64,000 bases of DNA from Ceraceosorus guamensis (GCF_003144195.1 NW_020290046.1:1-64000); one strand, 5' to 3'. Positions 1 to 12,631 are shown, numbered from the stretch's first letter. Notes: a model not told the origin generated them from the letters alone. Numbers and translations are program-made.

Positions 1-1
1 C

Positions 2-409
2 CCCGAAACTTTTCCCTCGCGGCTCTGCTTCGCTCCTCATCTCGATACAAATCTAGATGGCCACACGCTGACCTTGCGCGACATCATTTCCTCTATTCTC
101 ACCATCCTTGACACGAAACACTGCACTGCACTGCACTGCGCCTCTAGAGCCGAAGTGTCCATGTCTTTGTGGCTGGCCGCTTTCGAAAGGAGACACTTTT
201 CGGTACTCAAGCAGGAGGATCATCTTCACTCTCGAGCCCTTCACCTCAAACATCGTCTAGAGCACGAGCGCACACCCGACGGTCTCATCCTACCGCTCAT
301 CTCCACCTACGCCATTTGGCAGAGCGCCATTCTGATCATCGGACTCGTCGCTTGCGCTACGCTCATCATGAGCTGCGTTAGGGATGACCTGTTCCACAGC
401 CCTCGTTGA
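2..409 (+). CDS. Possible 3' end of a gene with a C-terminal membrane segment (partial)
   Basis: One frame stays open from the window edge to a stop at 407-409. The last part encodes a charged stretch rich in His, Arg and Glu, followed by about 20 hydrophobic residues (roughly nt 310-375, starting near Tyr-Ala-Ile-Trp) and a short polar tail, as in a tail-anchored or C-terminally anchored membrane protein. It would be convergent with the gene at 628-2521, which fits the strand alternation seen across the window. A splice acceptor may lie near nt 145, so the true last exon could be shorter. I recognise no family. It could be an accidental open frame, because the first 140 bases look low in complexity. 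Confidence 0.3.
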   Translation, partial: PETFPSRLCFAPHLDTNLDGHTLTLRDIISSILTILDTKHCTALHCASRAEVSMSLWLAAFERRHFSVLKQEDHLHSRALHLKHRLEHERTPDGLILPLISTYAIWQSAILIIGLVACATLIMSCVRDDLFHSPR

Positions 410-627
410 GACCAAACGAAGCTTCGGACGAGCACGAAGCGGTCCGATTTCCACCTCTTCGCAGCGCCCCGGATCGATCCATCCACTCGAGAGCCATACT
501 GCTCATCTCCACGCTTCGAGCATTCGTGAATGCTGCATTGTTCCTTGCACCAAAAATCCACATTGCTCCAACGCAGCATCCAAACGACTTTTCATCTTTC
601 GTAATGCCTCCCAAAGAGTTTGCCGCA

Positions 628-2521
628 TCAGACCGATGGCAGAGCGCCCACGTCCTTTCCCAGCTTCGGTTTCTCTTTCCTCTTCTGTCTACCTCTTCCC
701 TTCTGAACTGCCTCGCTTCCAGGCGGGGCTTTTCTCTTATCCTCTTCTTCCTTTGACCTCTCCATCGCAGCCACCTCTTCCTCCTCCGCTGCCTTCTTTG
801 CTCCCCAGACGGGTCTGTCGTGCAGAGGCACATACCCCAAAGCGCACGGTTCGCCATCCAAGCGAGGTGCAAGACCCCACCAGCTCGGCGATTCGCTAGC
901 CGATCCGTTCGGCACGATGCGGACCGGCGGACCGGCAAGACCGTGCATCGAGAAGCCGTCGTCGTCAGGATCGGGGACCAGTCCCAATCCAAGAGGATCG
1001 TACTCTTCCTCATCTTCCTCTTCCGACGACTCCTCGGGCTCTTCTCGAAGCTGCTGGGCTGCAGGCGCAGCGCGATCAACGGAAACATTCGCTTGGCCGG
1101 AGTTCGATGCCGCTATGCCTTGCGAGATGCTAGGGCTCTGCTTGATATCCGAAACGCCCTTCGTCTTCTTCTTCGGCTTTGCAGCTTTCAATTTGTGTGT
1201 CTTCGAATTGAGCGTCAAAACTTTCGCCTTTCTCTCTGCATCCGGCACCACGGCTCTTCCCATCGCTACATCCACCGGTCTAGGCCTGCTCTTCATCAGG
1301 CCTGATCCCCCCAGTTCCGGAAACAGTTCCTCGGGAGGTCTAGCAGCTCTCTGATCCTCTCTCGCCTTTCTACGCTCTTCGCGCACTCGGGCTTGACGAG
1401 CTCGCTGCGCGTCCGCAAGAAGATCGCGAGAGGCCGAAAGTTTGGACACGAGCGCTGCTCGTCTCGCATCAGAGAGGAGTGGAGAGGCGCAAGAGGGACA
1501 GGTGGAGCTGGCTGCGAAGACCAGAGAGGTCATGGCGCTGCAGATGATCAAGCCGCAAGCTGTGCATTGCGGCACATGCGGATGAACTGGATGTACTCGA
1601 GCTGCCAAAGTTGAAAAGATGGAGGCATTGAGCTTCTCGTCCACATGTGCGCAATTCTTGCCGTGCACTCACCGTGACAGAAACAAGGTCTCTCGGTGCG
1701 CCTCTTCTTCTGTTTGGTGGATGCTCCACCCATCTCCCCAACCAAAGTCAGTGTTGCGATTGCCTCGTCGAGCGCAATCATGTCCGCCGTGGGGGTCAAT
1801 TCAGGCAGACCATCATCAGCAGCCGTCTGGCTCTCTTGGCGTCCTATCGCGCTGCCGCTCGATGCGGCCTCCATGGCTGGTGCAGAAGGCGGCAAGGGGC
1901 GTGGGTGGGTGGCGGGTGATGTGTTGGGGCCGGTATGAAAAAGGTTGGAGCCGCTCGATGACCCTTTGCTCATGCGCGACCCTGCAGCTGCTCTAGGTTG
2001 CAAGAAGCTCTGCTGCTCAGCTTCTCCTTTGATGTAAGCCTGACCCTGCGTAGCAAATCCATCGCTAGCCACAGCTCGTGGCGCAGAAACGGGTGGTGGG
2101 AAACGAGGTTTGGGTTCCTTCTTGGACCTTCGCGGTGCCGTCTCGTCCTTGACGACCACAGGCTTTGACGCTTCTGCGAAAGTGTTCCCGTTGCCCGCCG
2201 AGCCGCTCGTGGAGGCCCGTAGAGGCGGGAATCGAGCTTGAACGTACTCTCGCGTAAAGGCAGTCGCTGCCGGAGAGAAGCCCAGGAGGCCCTGTGTGGC
2301 GCAGCGCAGAAGAGGTGCACAGGTGGTCAGCAAAGGAGAGCAGCGGAAGCGTTGATAGAGCCTCTGCCGCGCCCTACCTCGAGATGATTGGACAGAGCGC
2401 GAGCATCCTTGAAGGAGTCGAGCAGAGGTAAGATCTGAGCGTTGACAGTCTCCTCATCTGGCGAGCGTGGTAGGAGGCAATGAGCGAGCAAGTGGATGGC
2501 AGAGAGCTTGTCTTGCTCCAT
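628..2521 (-). CDS. RQT4: RQT4/TRIP4 (ASC-1) homologue, ribosome quality-control trigger subunit
   Basis: Three exons on the minus strand, with introns at about 2292-2377 and 1602-1672. The N-terminal part resembles the helical N-terminal region of TRIP4-type proteins. The decisive feature is a zf-C2HC5 zinc finger, which the second intron splits: Cys-Phe-Cys-His, then a His four residues after the second Cys, then Cys-Thr-Ala-Cys-Gly, an Ile-Cys, and Cys-Pro-Ser-Cys. Basic and acidic disordered sequence follows. In this family TRIP4 (human) and Rqt4 (yeast) act in the cytosolic ASC-1/RQT complex that splits collided ribosomes, and TRIP4 is also a nuclear coactivator. No C-terminal ASCH domain is visible, as in yeast. 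The Met at 2521 was chosen. An upstream Met near 2585 would need a 22-nt intron, which is too short. Confidence 0.85.
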
Positions 2522-3555
2522 TCAAGCCCCAACTCACCCAGACCGATCAGACCTGCCATGCGCTTTCCCGCATTCAACGTCGCCATCTTGCTTTGATGGC
2601 TGCAAAGAAAGAGATCAGGGCGAATGAATGCGGTGGCGAGTGTCGAGACTGCTAGGTCTTGGCTTGGCGTTTGCTTGACTTGTGAGCTGCAAGGCTCTGC
2701 TGAATACAAATCACGAGTGTTGATGCGGAATGGTGAAGGTTGTTCACATCCATTCCCTTTGCAGCTCGACGGACATCAACAAGTCGATCGTGATCGTGAT
2801 TGAGCCTGCCGTGCTGAACAAGCTTGATGAGTCGCGGTGATGGAGAAAGATCGGAGCGGGATTCGCGGATCTCCGTGGATGTGAGAACGATCGCGAGTCA
2901 CACGCGCGCCCGCGATACCTGACTGCTGGCGCAGGCAGCAGCATCATCACAGGGTGTAGTAGCGTCGTGTGGTACACCGCAGAGAGACTCACGACGGTGC
3001 GCGTAGCTTGCGCTTCGCCTGCAGCTCGTGACTCTTGAGGAAAGTGATATGAACATCATCGTGGCATGGGTATACGCACACTTGCCTTGATCGACAAGAG
3101 AGCGTAGTAAAGGTGCAAGCGGGCAGGCTTGCTCCAGCAGAAGATGTGCACGCTGGTCGGGCAGGCTTACTTGTCCATATGTGCCGTACGGTATAAGTGC
3201 GCTGCTCATTGGCTGCTGTGCTATGTCCAACGCACGGCAAAACCGCGCCCGCGGGGCGGCATTCACAATTACAATTGGGAAGAGCAGCGCGCGACGAGCA
3301 GCACGGGACCTGCTGCACGGGCAAACCGTTGCATGTGTGCGCGAATGAGCGGGGAGAAGGAGAGAAGAAGAGGAGGAGGAGGAGGAGGAGGAGGAGGAGC
3401 ATCAGCGGTCGAGCGCGCAAGCTATAGGGCTCCTCACTCGATCGAGATCCTCACCACCCCCCTGATCCGGGCGCACGCTGACAGACACAGAGCGCACTGC
3501 TTTCGATGCATCCATCAAGCCAGCTGCGCAACTCGCGCGCTTAATCGGACGCACT
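2522..3555. promoter_or_regulatory. Divergent promoter region between RQT4 and the ABC ATPase
   Basis: This 1 kb gap separates two gene starts that point away from each other, so it should hold both promoters. It contains a GGA-rich tract near 3366-3399. Open frames here are short and owe their leucine, glycine or arginine runs to that repeat, so I do not call a gene. Confidence 0.5.
3366..3399. repeat. (GGA)n microsatellite
   Basis: About ten near-perfect GGA units lie about 155 bases upstream of the ABC ATPase start. They create spurious poly-Leu and poly-Gly frames on the two strands. Confidence 0.9.
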
Positions 3556-5963
3556 ATGCTGGGCTTTAGCTTGAAGGATCAGTCTGGGCGCTTGATGTCG
3601 CTTGGCCATCCCAGCCTTCGCCTTCGCCTTCGCCTTCGCCTTTTCAATCTCGATCCTCCTCTGCTAGCATGCACATCCACCATCCACCGCACACTTAGGA
3701 GCAGCAGCAGCAGCAGCCCCGACGCATCCGGCGCGCCCCTCCTACATCTCCGATCAGCCCAAATCCTGCCGCCCAAACACCAACGTATCGCACCCAACGG
3801 TGCTTCGCAGAGCGACACCATCGATCTTTGTATTGGGGATGCGCCGCAATGTTGGGCCATCGTTGGCGGAGAGGGTCGAGGGGAGGCTGTGCGAGAAGCG
3901 CTTCGAGATGTTATACTAGGCAGACGCAAACCTCTTTCTCTCTTTGCTTCCTCCAACACCACCACTCACGCCTTGCATCCCTTCTTGCAGCCCGATTTCC
4001 CGCCCTCCCATCACATCCTGCACCTCTCCTTTGGCGCGCGTGCATCCAATGCGGGTGCTTTTGTCGACTACTCGGCGAGATATGCTGCTGTGAGGAATGA
4101 CGAGGATGCGGTGACGCTGTACGAAGCAGCTATGCGATCGCTAGGCTTCAGCGTGGGTCAAGTAGCTCGACTATCCTGCGTTGCCGACGACCTCCTCATC
4201 GCACCCACTGAAGCCGACAAAGAGGCAGTGGCGCTCGGCAAGGAGAAGCAGAGAAGTGCAGCGTGGAAAGCGCACGAGAAGATCATGCGCACCGCTACGA
4301 TGCTCAGGTTGGACAGACCTCCTCCTGCTAGCGATCTGGCCGGAGTGCGCAAGCACGAACAATCCACAGCGCTGCTTCACACACCACTCATCAGGCTCTC
4401 CAATGGACAAATGAGAAGAGCAAGATTGATGGATGCGCTGGTGCGCTGCTCCTCCGTCCCTGGCAGCGCTTCGAACAGCTCACAAGCAGGTCCAGGCGCT
4501 CTCTTGGTGCTCTCTCAACCATACAATGGTCTCGACGCATCTACCCGCTCGCTGCTCAGCGAAATTCTGCAAGAAAGGCATGCGGCCAGAGATCCCAGGA
4601 TCCTCCTCTTTCTTCGGGCGCAAGATGAAGTGCCAGATTTCATCACTCACGTGGCCTTCATCGCACAAGATGGTCGAGTCCGAGCGGGAGAGAGGGAGGA
4701 GATGCTGGATGTGATGCGGAGACAAGCTGACAGCGATGCGCATGCTCAGGGAAGCTATGGGCTGGTCAAACAGCTCGCAACATCCAAGCGGAACGAGCCA
4801 AGTCTGGGCCAGTCATCCGCACCGCTGGTCAAGTTTACAAATGTGGGCGTCAAGTATGCGGGCAAGATGGCTTTGGATGTGAGTCGCTGCGATGGCGTGT
4901 CGAGGTACGCTCGAGCAGCGCTCACGACGTTCAGAATCCTCCACGACGATTCCTTGCTTTGTGCTTTGACGATCATGTCATCTCCCTACAGGAGATCACT
5001 TTTGAGGTGCATCCGGGTACGAGGATGGTGCTGGTGGGCGAGTGAGTCTTCAGATGAGCACGCCGATACTGCGAGGTAGGGTCATTCAGGCATTCATGAC
5101 CACCCGTACCTCTTCGGCACGGCCTCATCAACAGCAACGGATCTGGAAAGTCGACGCTTCTGAGTCTCATCTTGGGCGATCACCCTCAATCCTTTTCCAT
5201 CCCATCCGATCGTATTTCGCTCTTTGGAGCTCCACGTTCCGCTCCTTCCAACGCCACCCTCCTGCTCGCTCGTCGCATCGGCCACGTCTCTCCCGAGCTC
5301 TTCAACGCATTTCCCAGAAAAGATTCGGAGAGGGGCGGGTTGACGGTGGGGCAGGCTGTGGGTAGCGGGTTCGAGGGCGTATTTAGCAGAAGAGCATTGA
5401 ATGAAGAGCAGAGGGAAAGGGTGTGGAGCATGCTTGCTTTGTTTCACGATGTCATCGGCTCGCAGACCGATCAAACGCAAAGCGCACCCTTTACGAATCG
5501 TTCTGCCAACGAATGCGCAGCACCGACGGCAGCAATGCTGCCGTTCGATCCTAGAAGCTCAGACGCCTTGGACGCAGCCAAAAAGCTCTCCGAGCAATCC
5601 TTCTCTTCCCTCTCCTTGGGATCCCAATCCATCGTGCTCCTTCTTCGCGCAGCCATCAGCAATCCTCCCCTTCTCATCCTCGACGAACCGTTTCAGCATC
5701 AGAATAGTCATCAAGTCGAACGATGCAGAGCTTTTTTGGACTCTTCAGCTCCACATTCCGCACTCTACCAGGTCGATGCTGGCCAAGCGACGCGAGATGC
5801 GTTCGCCATTGGCAAGACTGCAGAAGAGCGAGAGAGGGATGCGCTACAGAGGAGAAGCGCGGCAATCATCGCCGTTTCGCATTACGAGAGCGAATGGCCT
5901 CAGAGCATCTCTTCGCTGATCAGACTTGACGCCGGCAGAGTCGTGGAGAGACTAGGCAGCTGA
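3556..5963 (+). CDS. Soluble tandem-NBD ABC ATPase (YDR061W/ModF-like), probably mitochondrial
   Basis: Three exons (3556-4878, 4992-5041, 5135-5963) give about 733 residues with two ABC nucleotide-binding domains and no membrane segment. Domain 1 keeps the signature Leu-Ser-Asn-Gly-Gln (residues 281-285). Its Walker A region (about 102-112) is degenerate and lacks the Gly-Lys-Ser/Thr, and its Walker B ends Leu-Ser-Gln-Pro in place of Leu-Asp-Glu-Pro. Domain 2 has an intact Walker A (Gly-Asp-Asn-Gly-Ser-Gly-Lys-Ser-Thr, about 457-465, split by intron 2), a Leu-Ser-Leu-Gly signature and Leu-Ile-Leu-Asp-Glu-Pro. The N terminus is rich in Arg, Leu and Ser with few acids, like a mitochondrial presequence; an Arg-Leu run there comes from a 6-bp coding repeat at about 3617-3640. 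A second Met at 3595 is an alternative start. The family is fungal YDR061W-like and the substrate is unknown. Confidence 0.85.
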
Positions 5964-6124
5964 TGACGTATTCTTTGCTCTGGCTTCTGGGCTGCGGATC
6001 TGTACATCGCCTAAAAATGTGCCTCGAGCGCGCATCTCCTTCATCTAGAAGCACTGCTACTATTCCAATTCTCCTTGCACTGGTCCAAACGTATGTAATA
6101 CATGGCTGTTCGTCACCGATGCGT

Positions 6125-9100
6125 CTACTGCGCGCCGTCATTCCTAGAAGTCTGGTGCATATCCGTATTCTGTCCCGAAACGATAGCTTCGATGAGGCCT
6201 CCCCACGGCACCAAGCCGCTTCCGTCAATGCTGGGATTGCCAAAAGGTCCAGCGGGTGCGAACGAAGGTGCGCTGGGGTCGCTAAAGGAGTTGCCGATCT
6301 GGGGCGAACCGATGGCTCCAGCTGTGGAGCTCGTGATCCCACCATAGCCGATGCCCGACGCAGATGGGGTGCCAGAGGTGCCCCAAAAATCAAAGACGTT
6401 TGCTGCAGAAGTGCCTGGCAAAGGCGTCACAGAGTATGCGTTGGAAGTGTTGCTCGAGGTCGCATTGGCAGCGCTTTGAGCGGGCCCGTTCGAACCCGAT
6501 GGAACGCTGCCACTCGCGCTCCGATTGCTGGCTCCGTCGTCCCAGGAGAAAGGCGAGTGATCCAGCCCAAAAGAGTCCAGCACACCAGCGCCAAGCTGAT
6601 CAAATAGCTCTTGCGCCAGCACGTCGCTAAGACCGCCCGCCGAGCTGGGTCCAAAGCTGTTCAAGCTGCTTGCACCAGGAGCCTCAGCGACGCTGAGTCG
6701 AGTGCCGCCAGGTGTGATCGGAGTGCCAGCACTCGGCGCAGGACTGGCAGCGCTTTGGCCCGTTCCAGCGATCCTACCGTGCCTTTGCAGCGGCGACTGA
6801 CCAGACGGCCATTCTGCCAACGGTGCGAGCGGTGGGGGACCCTTTGTGAGCTGCCCTCCCACCGGTATGATCAGACCAGGACCAGCACCGCCAAGCGTAG
6901 TCGCAGCTGCGCCGACCGTATTGGAGGTCGAGCGGGAAAGCGAAACTGAGATCGGTCTGCTCGGACCCGCTAGAGGGTTGGGCACGCTCCTTCCGGCACC
7001 TGTGGCAGTCGCAGCGCAGAAGCTGGGATCCCGGCTCTTCGCCTGGAAGAGCTGAATGATCGCGACTTCTCGTTTCGTACACTGGCTGGTATCTGCAGGC
7101 TCATTGCTTTTGAGAGCAAGGAAATCGTCCAACGCTGCGTGCAACTCGGGCGCGTCTGGAGAGTTCGGCTCCAAAAGCAGCTGTATGCCCGCGACCAATG
7201 CAGCGTTGAACAGCCGATAAAGTCCACCCATGTGTGCGCCGCGTGCGCGATTTCTAGGCCATTTGACGTCTCGTTTGTACTCTTTGCGGATGTCGCGATC
7301 GGCCTTTGCCGAGGCGAAGGCTACCGATCGGGACCGGGCATATTTGTCGCTGCGCAAGAGGTAGGGACGATGCAAAGTGATTCTGATGTAGAGCTGCTCT
7401 ACATTGATCAAGTAGCGATGCAATGGAAGCCAAGGGCACAATTCATCAAAGCTTCGATCGGTGCCTCCCTGCGGCTCGCAGCGGTATGCTGGGGGCAGGG
7501 CATCAACAAAGCGCTGCAGATCGCTGTCGATAGCAGTCACGTCTGCATAGTTGCGAGGCCTGTGATGAAGGAGCGTTTGGTAAGCTCCTAATCGCTCTGT
7601 CGACATCGAGGGGCGGAAGGTCACACTCACCGGGACAGGTTCTGAAAATGCTCTACTACGCGACCGGTCAGTTTTGCGAGCTCATGACGGATCGCGACGA
7701 AAGCGTAGACACCGGGTGGGCGACTAGGTGGCGTAATGCCTGGCGGTGGAGGGAACGCTTCCGGTGTCGGCGCAGGTCCGTATCGGGGTAGCGTGTCAAT
7801 GTCCACGTCGGATGGCGCAAGAGTGTCGCAATTTTGATCATTGATGCCTTGAGGTCGACCCAGAAGCATGGATGTTGTCTTGTCGAGGTAGTAGATGAGC
7901 GCCCATAGGCGACGCCTGCGCTCCGTGGTCACGGCATCAAGACCAAGTTTTGTGCCATCTCGATGCAAGCCGATGCTGCGACGCAGAAAGCACACATGAG
8001 CGAGACTCAGCAGCTCGGAAATGGAGTCTCGCCGCACTCACGCTTGCGCAGCTCGGATGGCGCTCCCGAGCAGACTCCAACTCTCGGCACTCATGCGCAG
8101 GCAGATAAGAAATCGGCATCCAAAGAGGGCGGCCAGCAGAACGTCGATGTGATCCGCACGTACTGCCGAAGCCACTGCCATAGTTCTGCGGGCGGTGTGA
8201 AAGAGCTGCGAGGTATGCGCAAGTCAGTGCCTGTCTAGGGCGCTTCCTAAGCCAGTGCCGAGCTGCTCACTTTTAAAGCGCCATGTCGGGCATCTGCATC
8301 ACTGCCTCGCTCCTCTGGCTGATTTCGTTTTGCGATAGCCAGGATGACGTACAGGAAGGACAGGAAAGGCAAATGTCTCGCTCCATCGTCCCCTTCCTCT
8401 TCTCTTAGGCTTCCCCACTGCCACTCCATGAGCTCCTCGTAGCTCTGCCTGAACGTTTGTTCGTGCAGAGGTAGGCGAGTGTTGTTGATATCCCTGAAGT
8501 ACCAGCCCAGCATCTGATCGCTCTCATGCCTCGGAGGCAGATTCTGCATCAGCTCATTGACAATGTCCGGATGGGCGCCACCTTCTTGGATGAGCCTCCT
8601 GACTTTGACGCTGGCCGAGCGCAAGGGTACGTTGGCTGCCAGCTCTAGACGCTCGCCGCGAATGCTAGTCTCGATGACACCCCTGCTGACGCTGGGCAGT
8701 GCTAGCGCACCATAGAAGCTGTCTCCTTCGCGGGTCAGGCCGCCTTCCAGAGCATTTACACCTACCGTTTCCTCATCATTGGAGCTCGAGGGGGCAGCCC
8801 CGTTGCTTGCTGCGAGACCACCAGTGTATGCTGATCCATTCACACTGCTGCCGTCAGCACCCCCTCCGCCACCTCCTGACCGAGATTGCAGTTCCTCCCG
8901 CTCTAAGCCGCGAGAGGAAGCTGGGGGGCGCAGGCGCACACGGCGTGCCGCTTTGCCATTCGCCCCAGCTGCCAAAGGATCTTGTTGCTCATCATCGGAG
9001 ACGAGATCCACGGGAGGCTCCTTTTCCACTTTGGGTATCTTGGCGGGAGGCGGCCCGTCCTGCTGCGCTATCGCATTGACGATGCTCGCGGTGGGCTTGG

Positions 9101-10273
9101 TCCCATTCGCTCGGAATTCGCTCAGTTCCTTCGCCAGCCCCGTCTGTGCCTTTGCCAAGCCCTCTACCAAGTCTTCCAGCCGAGCTACTCGGTCGCGCAT
9201 GTCGCCATGCTGGTCACCTTCCTCGAAAGGGCGACACGTGTCTGCCAGCCCTCTGTCAATGCAGGCCTGACAAGGGATGTTCCGATCGCACTGTCAAGGT
9301 GTGAGCCGCGGATCAGCAGGGAGCAGCAAGACTTATTTCAACCAGCGCAAGTGATCTCAGCTCACCTTGTGTTTGCGTCTATGACACTCAGCGCAAGAGT
9401 AATGGACGCGCTGGTCCATAAAGGTCCGGGAGGACAAAATCAGCGTTGTCGCTGCACATCATCGCGGAGCCTTTTGGGCTAACGTTGACTCACCTTGCGT
9501 TTGCGATCCTTCTTGGCCCCCACCGCGCTGGCAACGCGATCTGCGTACGTCTCTGGCTTTCGACTGTGCCCGGCTGAACGGGAAGGAGGAGCTGGGGAGT
9601 CGGAGCTTGCTGGACTGGAAGGGCCAGGTACAGATGTTAGACCAGTCGCTGAGGCAGATAACGACGACTTGGAAGGCGTTTCGGGGCGCATCGCTTCCTT
9701 TGGCAGTACGCCCGGCGTGTGAGTGCCCGCAGAGGGTGGCCGAGCTGTCGCAGTATTCGCAGATGCGGGAGGAGGACGAGCTGGCGGTGCTTGACTGGCT
9801 TGCGAGATGGTTCTCGGTGCTGTCTTGGGTGTTGTATCCGTCACGATGGAGGCAGACGAGGCAGGTGGACCACTGAGTGAGGCTGGTCGAGGAGGTTGAG
9901 GTCTTGGACGAGAAGGCGATGCGCTCCCTACGGTGCTATGTCGCGGTGCGGTGTTGTGCAACGGCGGGCGAGGACCCGCGTGAGCCAGCGAGGGTCCTTG
10001 GCGGATGGGCTGCACAGCAGAGACTGGTCTGACAGGCTGCGAAGAAGTTGAGGGTCGCGCTGGCGGAGGTCTTATGTTGGATGTCGCAGCAGAGTCCTGT
10101 GTTCCATTTGTGGGGGTCGCTGGCCTGATGGACTGCTGATTGGCGCTTTTAGGTGTTTGCGTAGCCCCATTCGGCCTGGCAGTGCTCACGCTGGTATCCG
10201 CGTTTGGAACGGAGGTGACCCCACTTGGTCGGGAAGAGGCGGGTGCCTCTGGAGGAGGTCCGTTTGTGGACAT
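6125..10273 (-). CDS. Zn2Cys6 (GAL4-type) transcription factor with fungal_trans domain
   Basis: Six exons (about 9494-10273, 9366-9410, 8271-9290, 8042-8205, 7631-7975, 6125-about 7564). The first 260 residues are Ser/Pro/Ala-rich and disordered. A basic Lys-Arg-Lys-Arg run leads into a binuclear zinc cluster spread over exons 1-3 with spacing C-x2-C-x6-C-x5-C-x2-C-x8-C, followed at once by a short coiled-coil (Val-Ala-Arg-Leu-Glu-Asp-Leu). The middle carries the fungal-specific regulator domain, recognisable by Arg-Arg-Leu-Trp-Ala-Leu-Ile-Tyr-Tyr-Leu-Asp and Leu-Gly-Arg-Pro. The C-terminal 250 residues are low in complexity and may activate transcription. It should be a nuclear DNA-binding protein. 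Its targets cannot be read from the sequence, and nothing in the neighbourhood suggests a pathway. The 45-nt exon 2 holds the first half of the cluster. Confidence 0.88.
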
Positions 10274-10573
10274 GTCGCCATCAAAAGTTTGAGTGGGCAC
10301 AGACCAGTCGAAATGCCTTGACGAGTCAGTCACGAGTAGGAGATCGAACGTGCAATCCGGGAGGCTAGAGCATCGGCCTATGCAAGGTGCTGTCGACCGA
10401 GCGTAGTTACAAATTGGTGATTGAAGCTGGCCTATTCCGACGTTCGCATGAGGGATGGATGATGTCCTTCGAGGCCAGGGGGCGGTGCTGTCGCGAAGCG
10501 CAGACAATCTACAAATTGTGACACATTTCGGATCAAGCGCCGCACCTTTTGGGACGCGAAAGGCTTCTCGGCC

Positions 10574-10597
10574 GCGCGGCGCGGCGCGGCGCGGCGC
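10574..10597. repeat. GCGGC short tandem repeat
   Basis: Four to five units of a GC-only pentamer lie about 300 bases upstream of the Zn2Cys6 gene start. Confidence 0.75.
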
Positions 10598-12604
10598 TGC
10601 ACGAGCTCGCCGCTGATTAGATTTCGCGTGCTGATCACCAACCCAACACGCGTCAAGGATTTCAAATCACTCCTCGTGCAACTTATTGAAGTACACCTAC
10701 AGCATGAGCGGGTACGCATGGCCCACAAAGCCGCCTTCGCCGCGCACTAGGTGTCTACGCATGAAACCTGACCGCACGTCTCATGAGGTCCCTTTCGCGA
10801 GTCATCATTCAATTCTGACTTTGACTGTTAACGTATGAGTGAGCGGATTCGAACGGCACCGCTCATACGGTGGATCTTCAAGATGTGGGGCCATTCCTCA
10901 CGCGGAAGAGCTCGGGGCCGACGCGGACATCTCATCAAGATCAAGACCCGCGACTCTCCAATCACTGAATCGTGAATATTCACTCACACTGATGAAACTT
11001 GTGGAACTCGCCAACGAAGCCGAAAGTCAGAGCACACGTGACAGGAGCCGCCGCCGTACTCCAGCCCCACACCACGTCTCGGAGAGGGCAGGATCGCGCC
11101 TTGTCGAGTCCCTTGCGTCCGTCCAGGTACGGCCTCGATGAGGCTCTCCTGCTCTAGAAGGCTGCCCTTTGAGAGGGTTCGGATCCCTTCTTGAGCCCCG
11201 TGCTGCTCCGAAACAGAGCAAGACGAGATATCGAGATACCTGACTCAGCCAGCGGAAGAGTTCCAATTTTGGGTCCGATGTGGGGCTGGAGGCTCCGTTG
11301 TTGACCGGAGCATGACGTGATGCGTGCAAGCAAATTGTCAGGAGTCAAGGCCACAATGATTGCATCTTCGTCCTAGATTCGGAGAACCGTGGGTTGAGAG
11401 GCTGGTTAGTCAAAGTCAATCCTCACACAAAATGTCAAGGAATGTATGAAGAGCACCTCGAATAAGGATGGATTTCCGCGACTATGCGCTGCGTGTCATA
11501 CGAGGGATCTTAGCGCGCGCGCGCTCCGAAAGCATCTCCCTCATAGATCAACTTGAGTGCTGGTCGATGACTATCCAATTCAACCTCGGACAGAGGCTTG
11601 AGCGCGACAGGAGTTGGAACTTTGGGGCTCATGGGGAGCGAGGCAGTACATAGTCTTGATCGAGTCGTGAGTGTAGCTGATGCCAGGATTTCTGCGGACG
11701 AGATGAAGCGGTGCAAACGCGTCCATCCTGCCAGCATGCAGCTTAATGGGATGCCATTATGACCGCGGCGCTCCTATGCACGGCCGATTATATCTGCGTG
11801 TTCAACATCACACGCACGAATCGCATGAATGTTATGTAGAAGCAGGCAGGATGCGGGCGTGCGTGTATGCGTGCACGCGGTGCTTGTAAATTGCGCGAGC
11901 ATCAAAAAGTCGCCGCGCTGCGTAAATGGTATTCGTGGGGTGACCAATCAAATGGGTACATATATTTAGATATACATATACCATGCGTATACGCGCTGCA
12001 ACGCTGTTGTATATGATTGCTGCCGTTTCGGCTGGCCTGCCGCCCGATGCACGCAGACAGTTCTGAAAGTCCGAGTCACGTCAAAGAAAGATGCGAGTTG
12101 GAGAGAGCGAAAAAGACGCCGCCTTGTGTTGTTGCTGCCGACTCATATGTGATATGTTAAGCTTGACTGCCGAGGAACTTAAAGTCACGAGTGCGATGAT
12201 GACCTTGACAAAGTGCTATATAGCTGCGACAGACTCACTCGCGTGCAAATAAGCGGAAAAGCAAGGGCGCGCCATGCGTTATTGCTGCCCATGAAGAGCT
12301 TTGTGGGCAACTCAGGCACACACCAAATGTGATGTGTGATCATGCTTGCGACAACAATCTCGCAGTGGGAGTGTAGGCTCGAGCATATCAGCGAGGAAGG
12401 TTAAAAGGCCTCGAACGCGGTGCACACTCTGGACTGTCTGCGAGTGTCAGTTGTCTCGACCGCGCCTGCACCCCCCACAACCACGAATTAGAATTCAGAC
12501 TCGATCACGACTCGTGACTCACAACTGTTGCGGGAGTACAAGACAATCGTGACTGCAAGAAATCTCCCGACTGCATGCCGGCGACTCCTCTTCAAGCGCT
12601 CGAA

Positions 12605-12631
12605 CCCCCCCCCCCCCCCCCCCCCCCCCCC
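12605..12631. repeat. 27-base poly-C homopolymer
   Basis: An uninterrupted run of 27 C. It is either a true G/C homopolymer or a place where the read or assembly length is uncertain. Confidence 0.9.

Noticed and set aside
378-1088. Minus-strand frame of 236 codons
   Set aside because: It is an alternative frame of the RQT4 last exon, Arg-rich because of the coding bias of the true frame.
2500-2585. Alternative upstream Met for RQT4
   Set aside because: Joining it in frame would need an intron of about 22 nt, shorter than any other in the window.
2989-3420. Minus-strand frame starting with a Leu run that looks like a signal peptide
   Set aside because: The Leu run is the GGA repeat read in reverse; the rest has no family features and lies in a divergent promoter.
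10839-10915. GGATTCGAAC string resembling a reverse tRNA T arm
   Set aside because: The bases on the two sides of the loop do not pair into a T stem and no acceptor stem is found.
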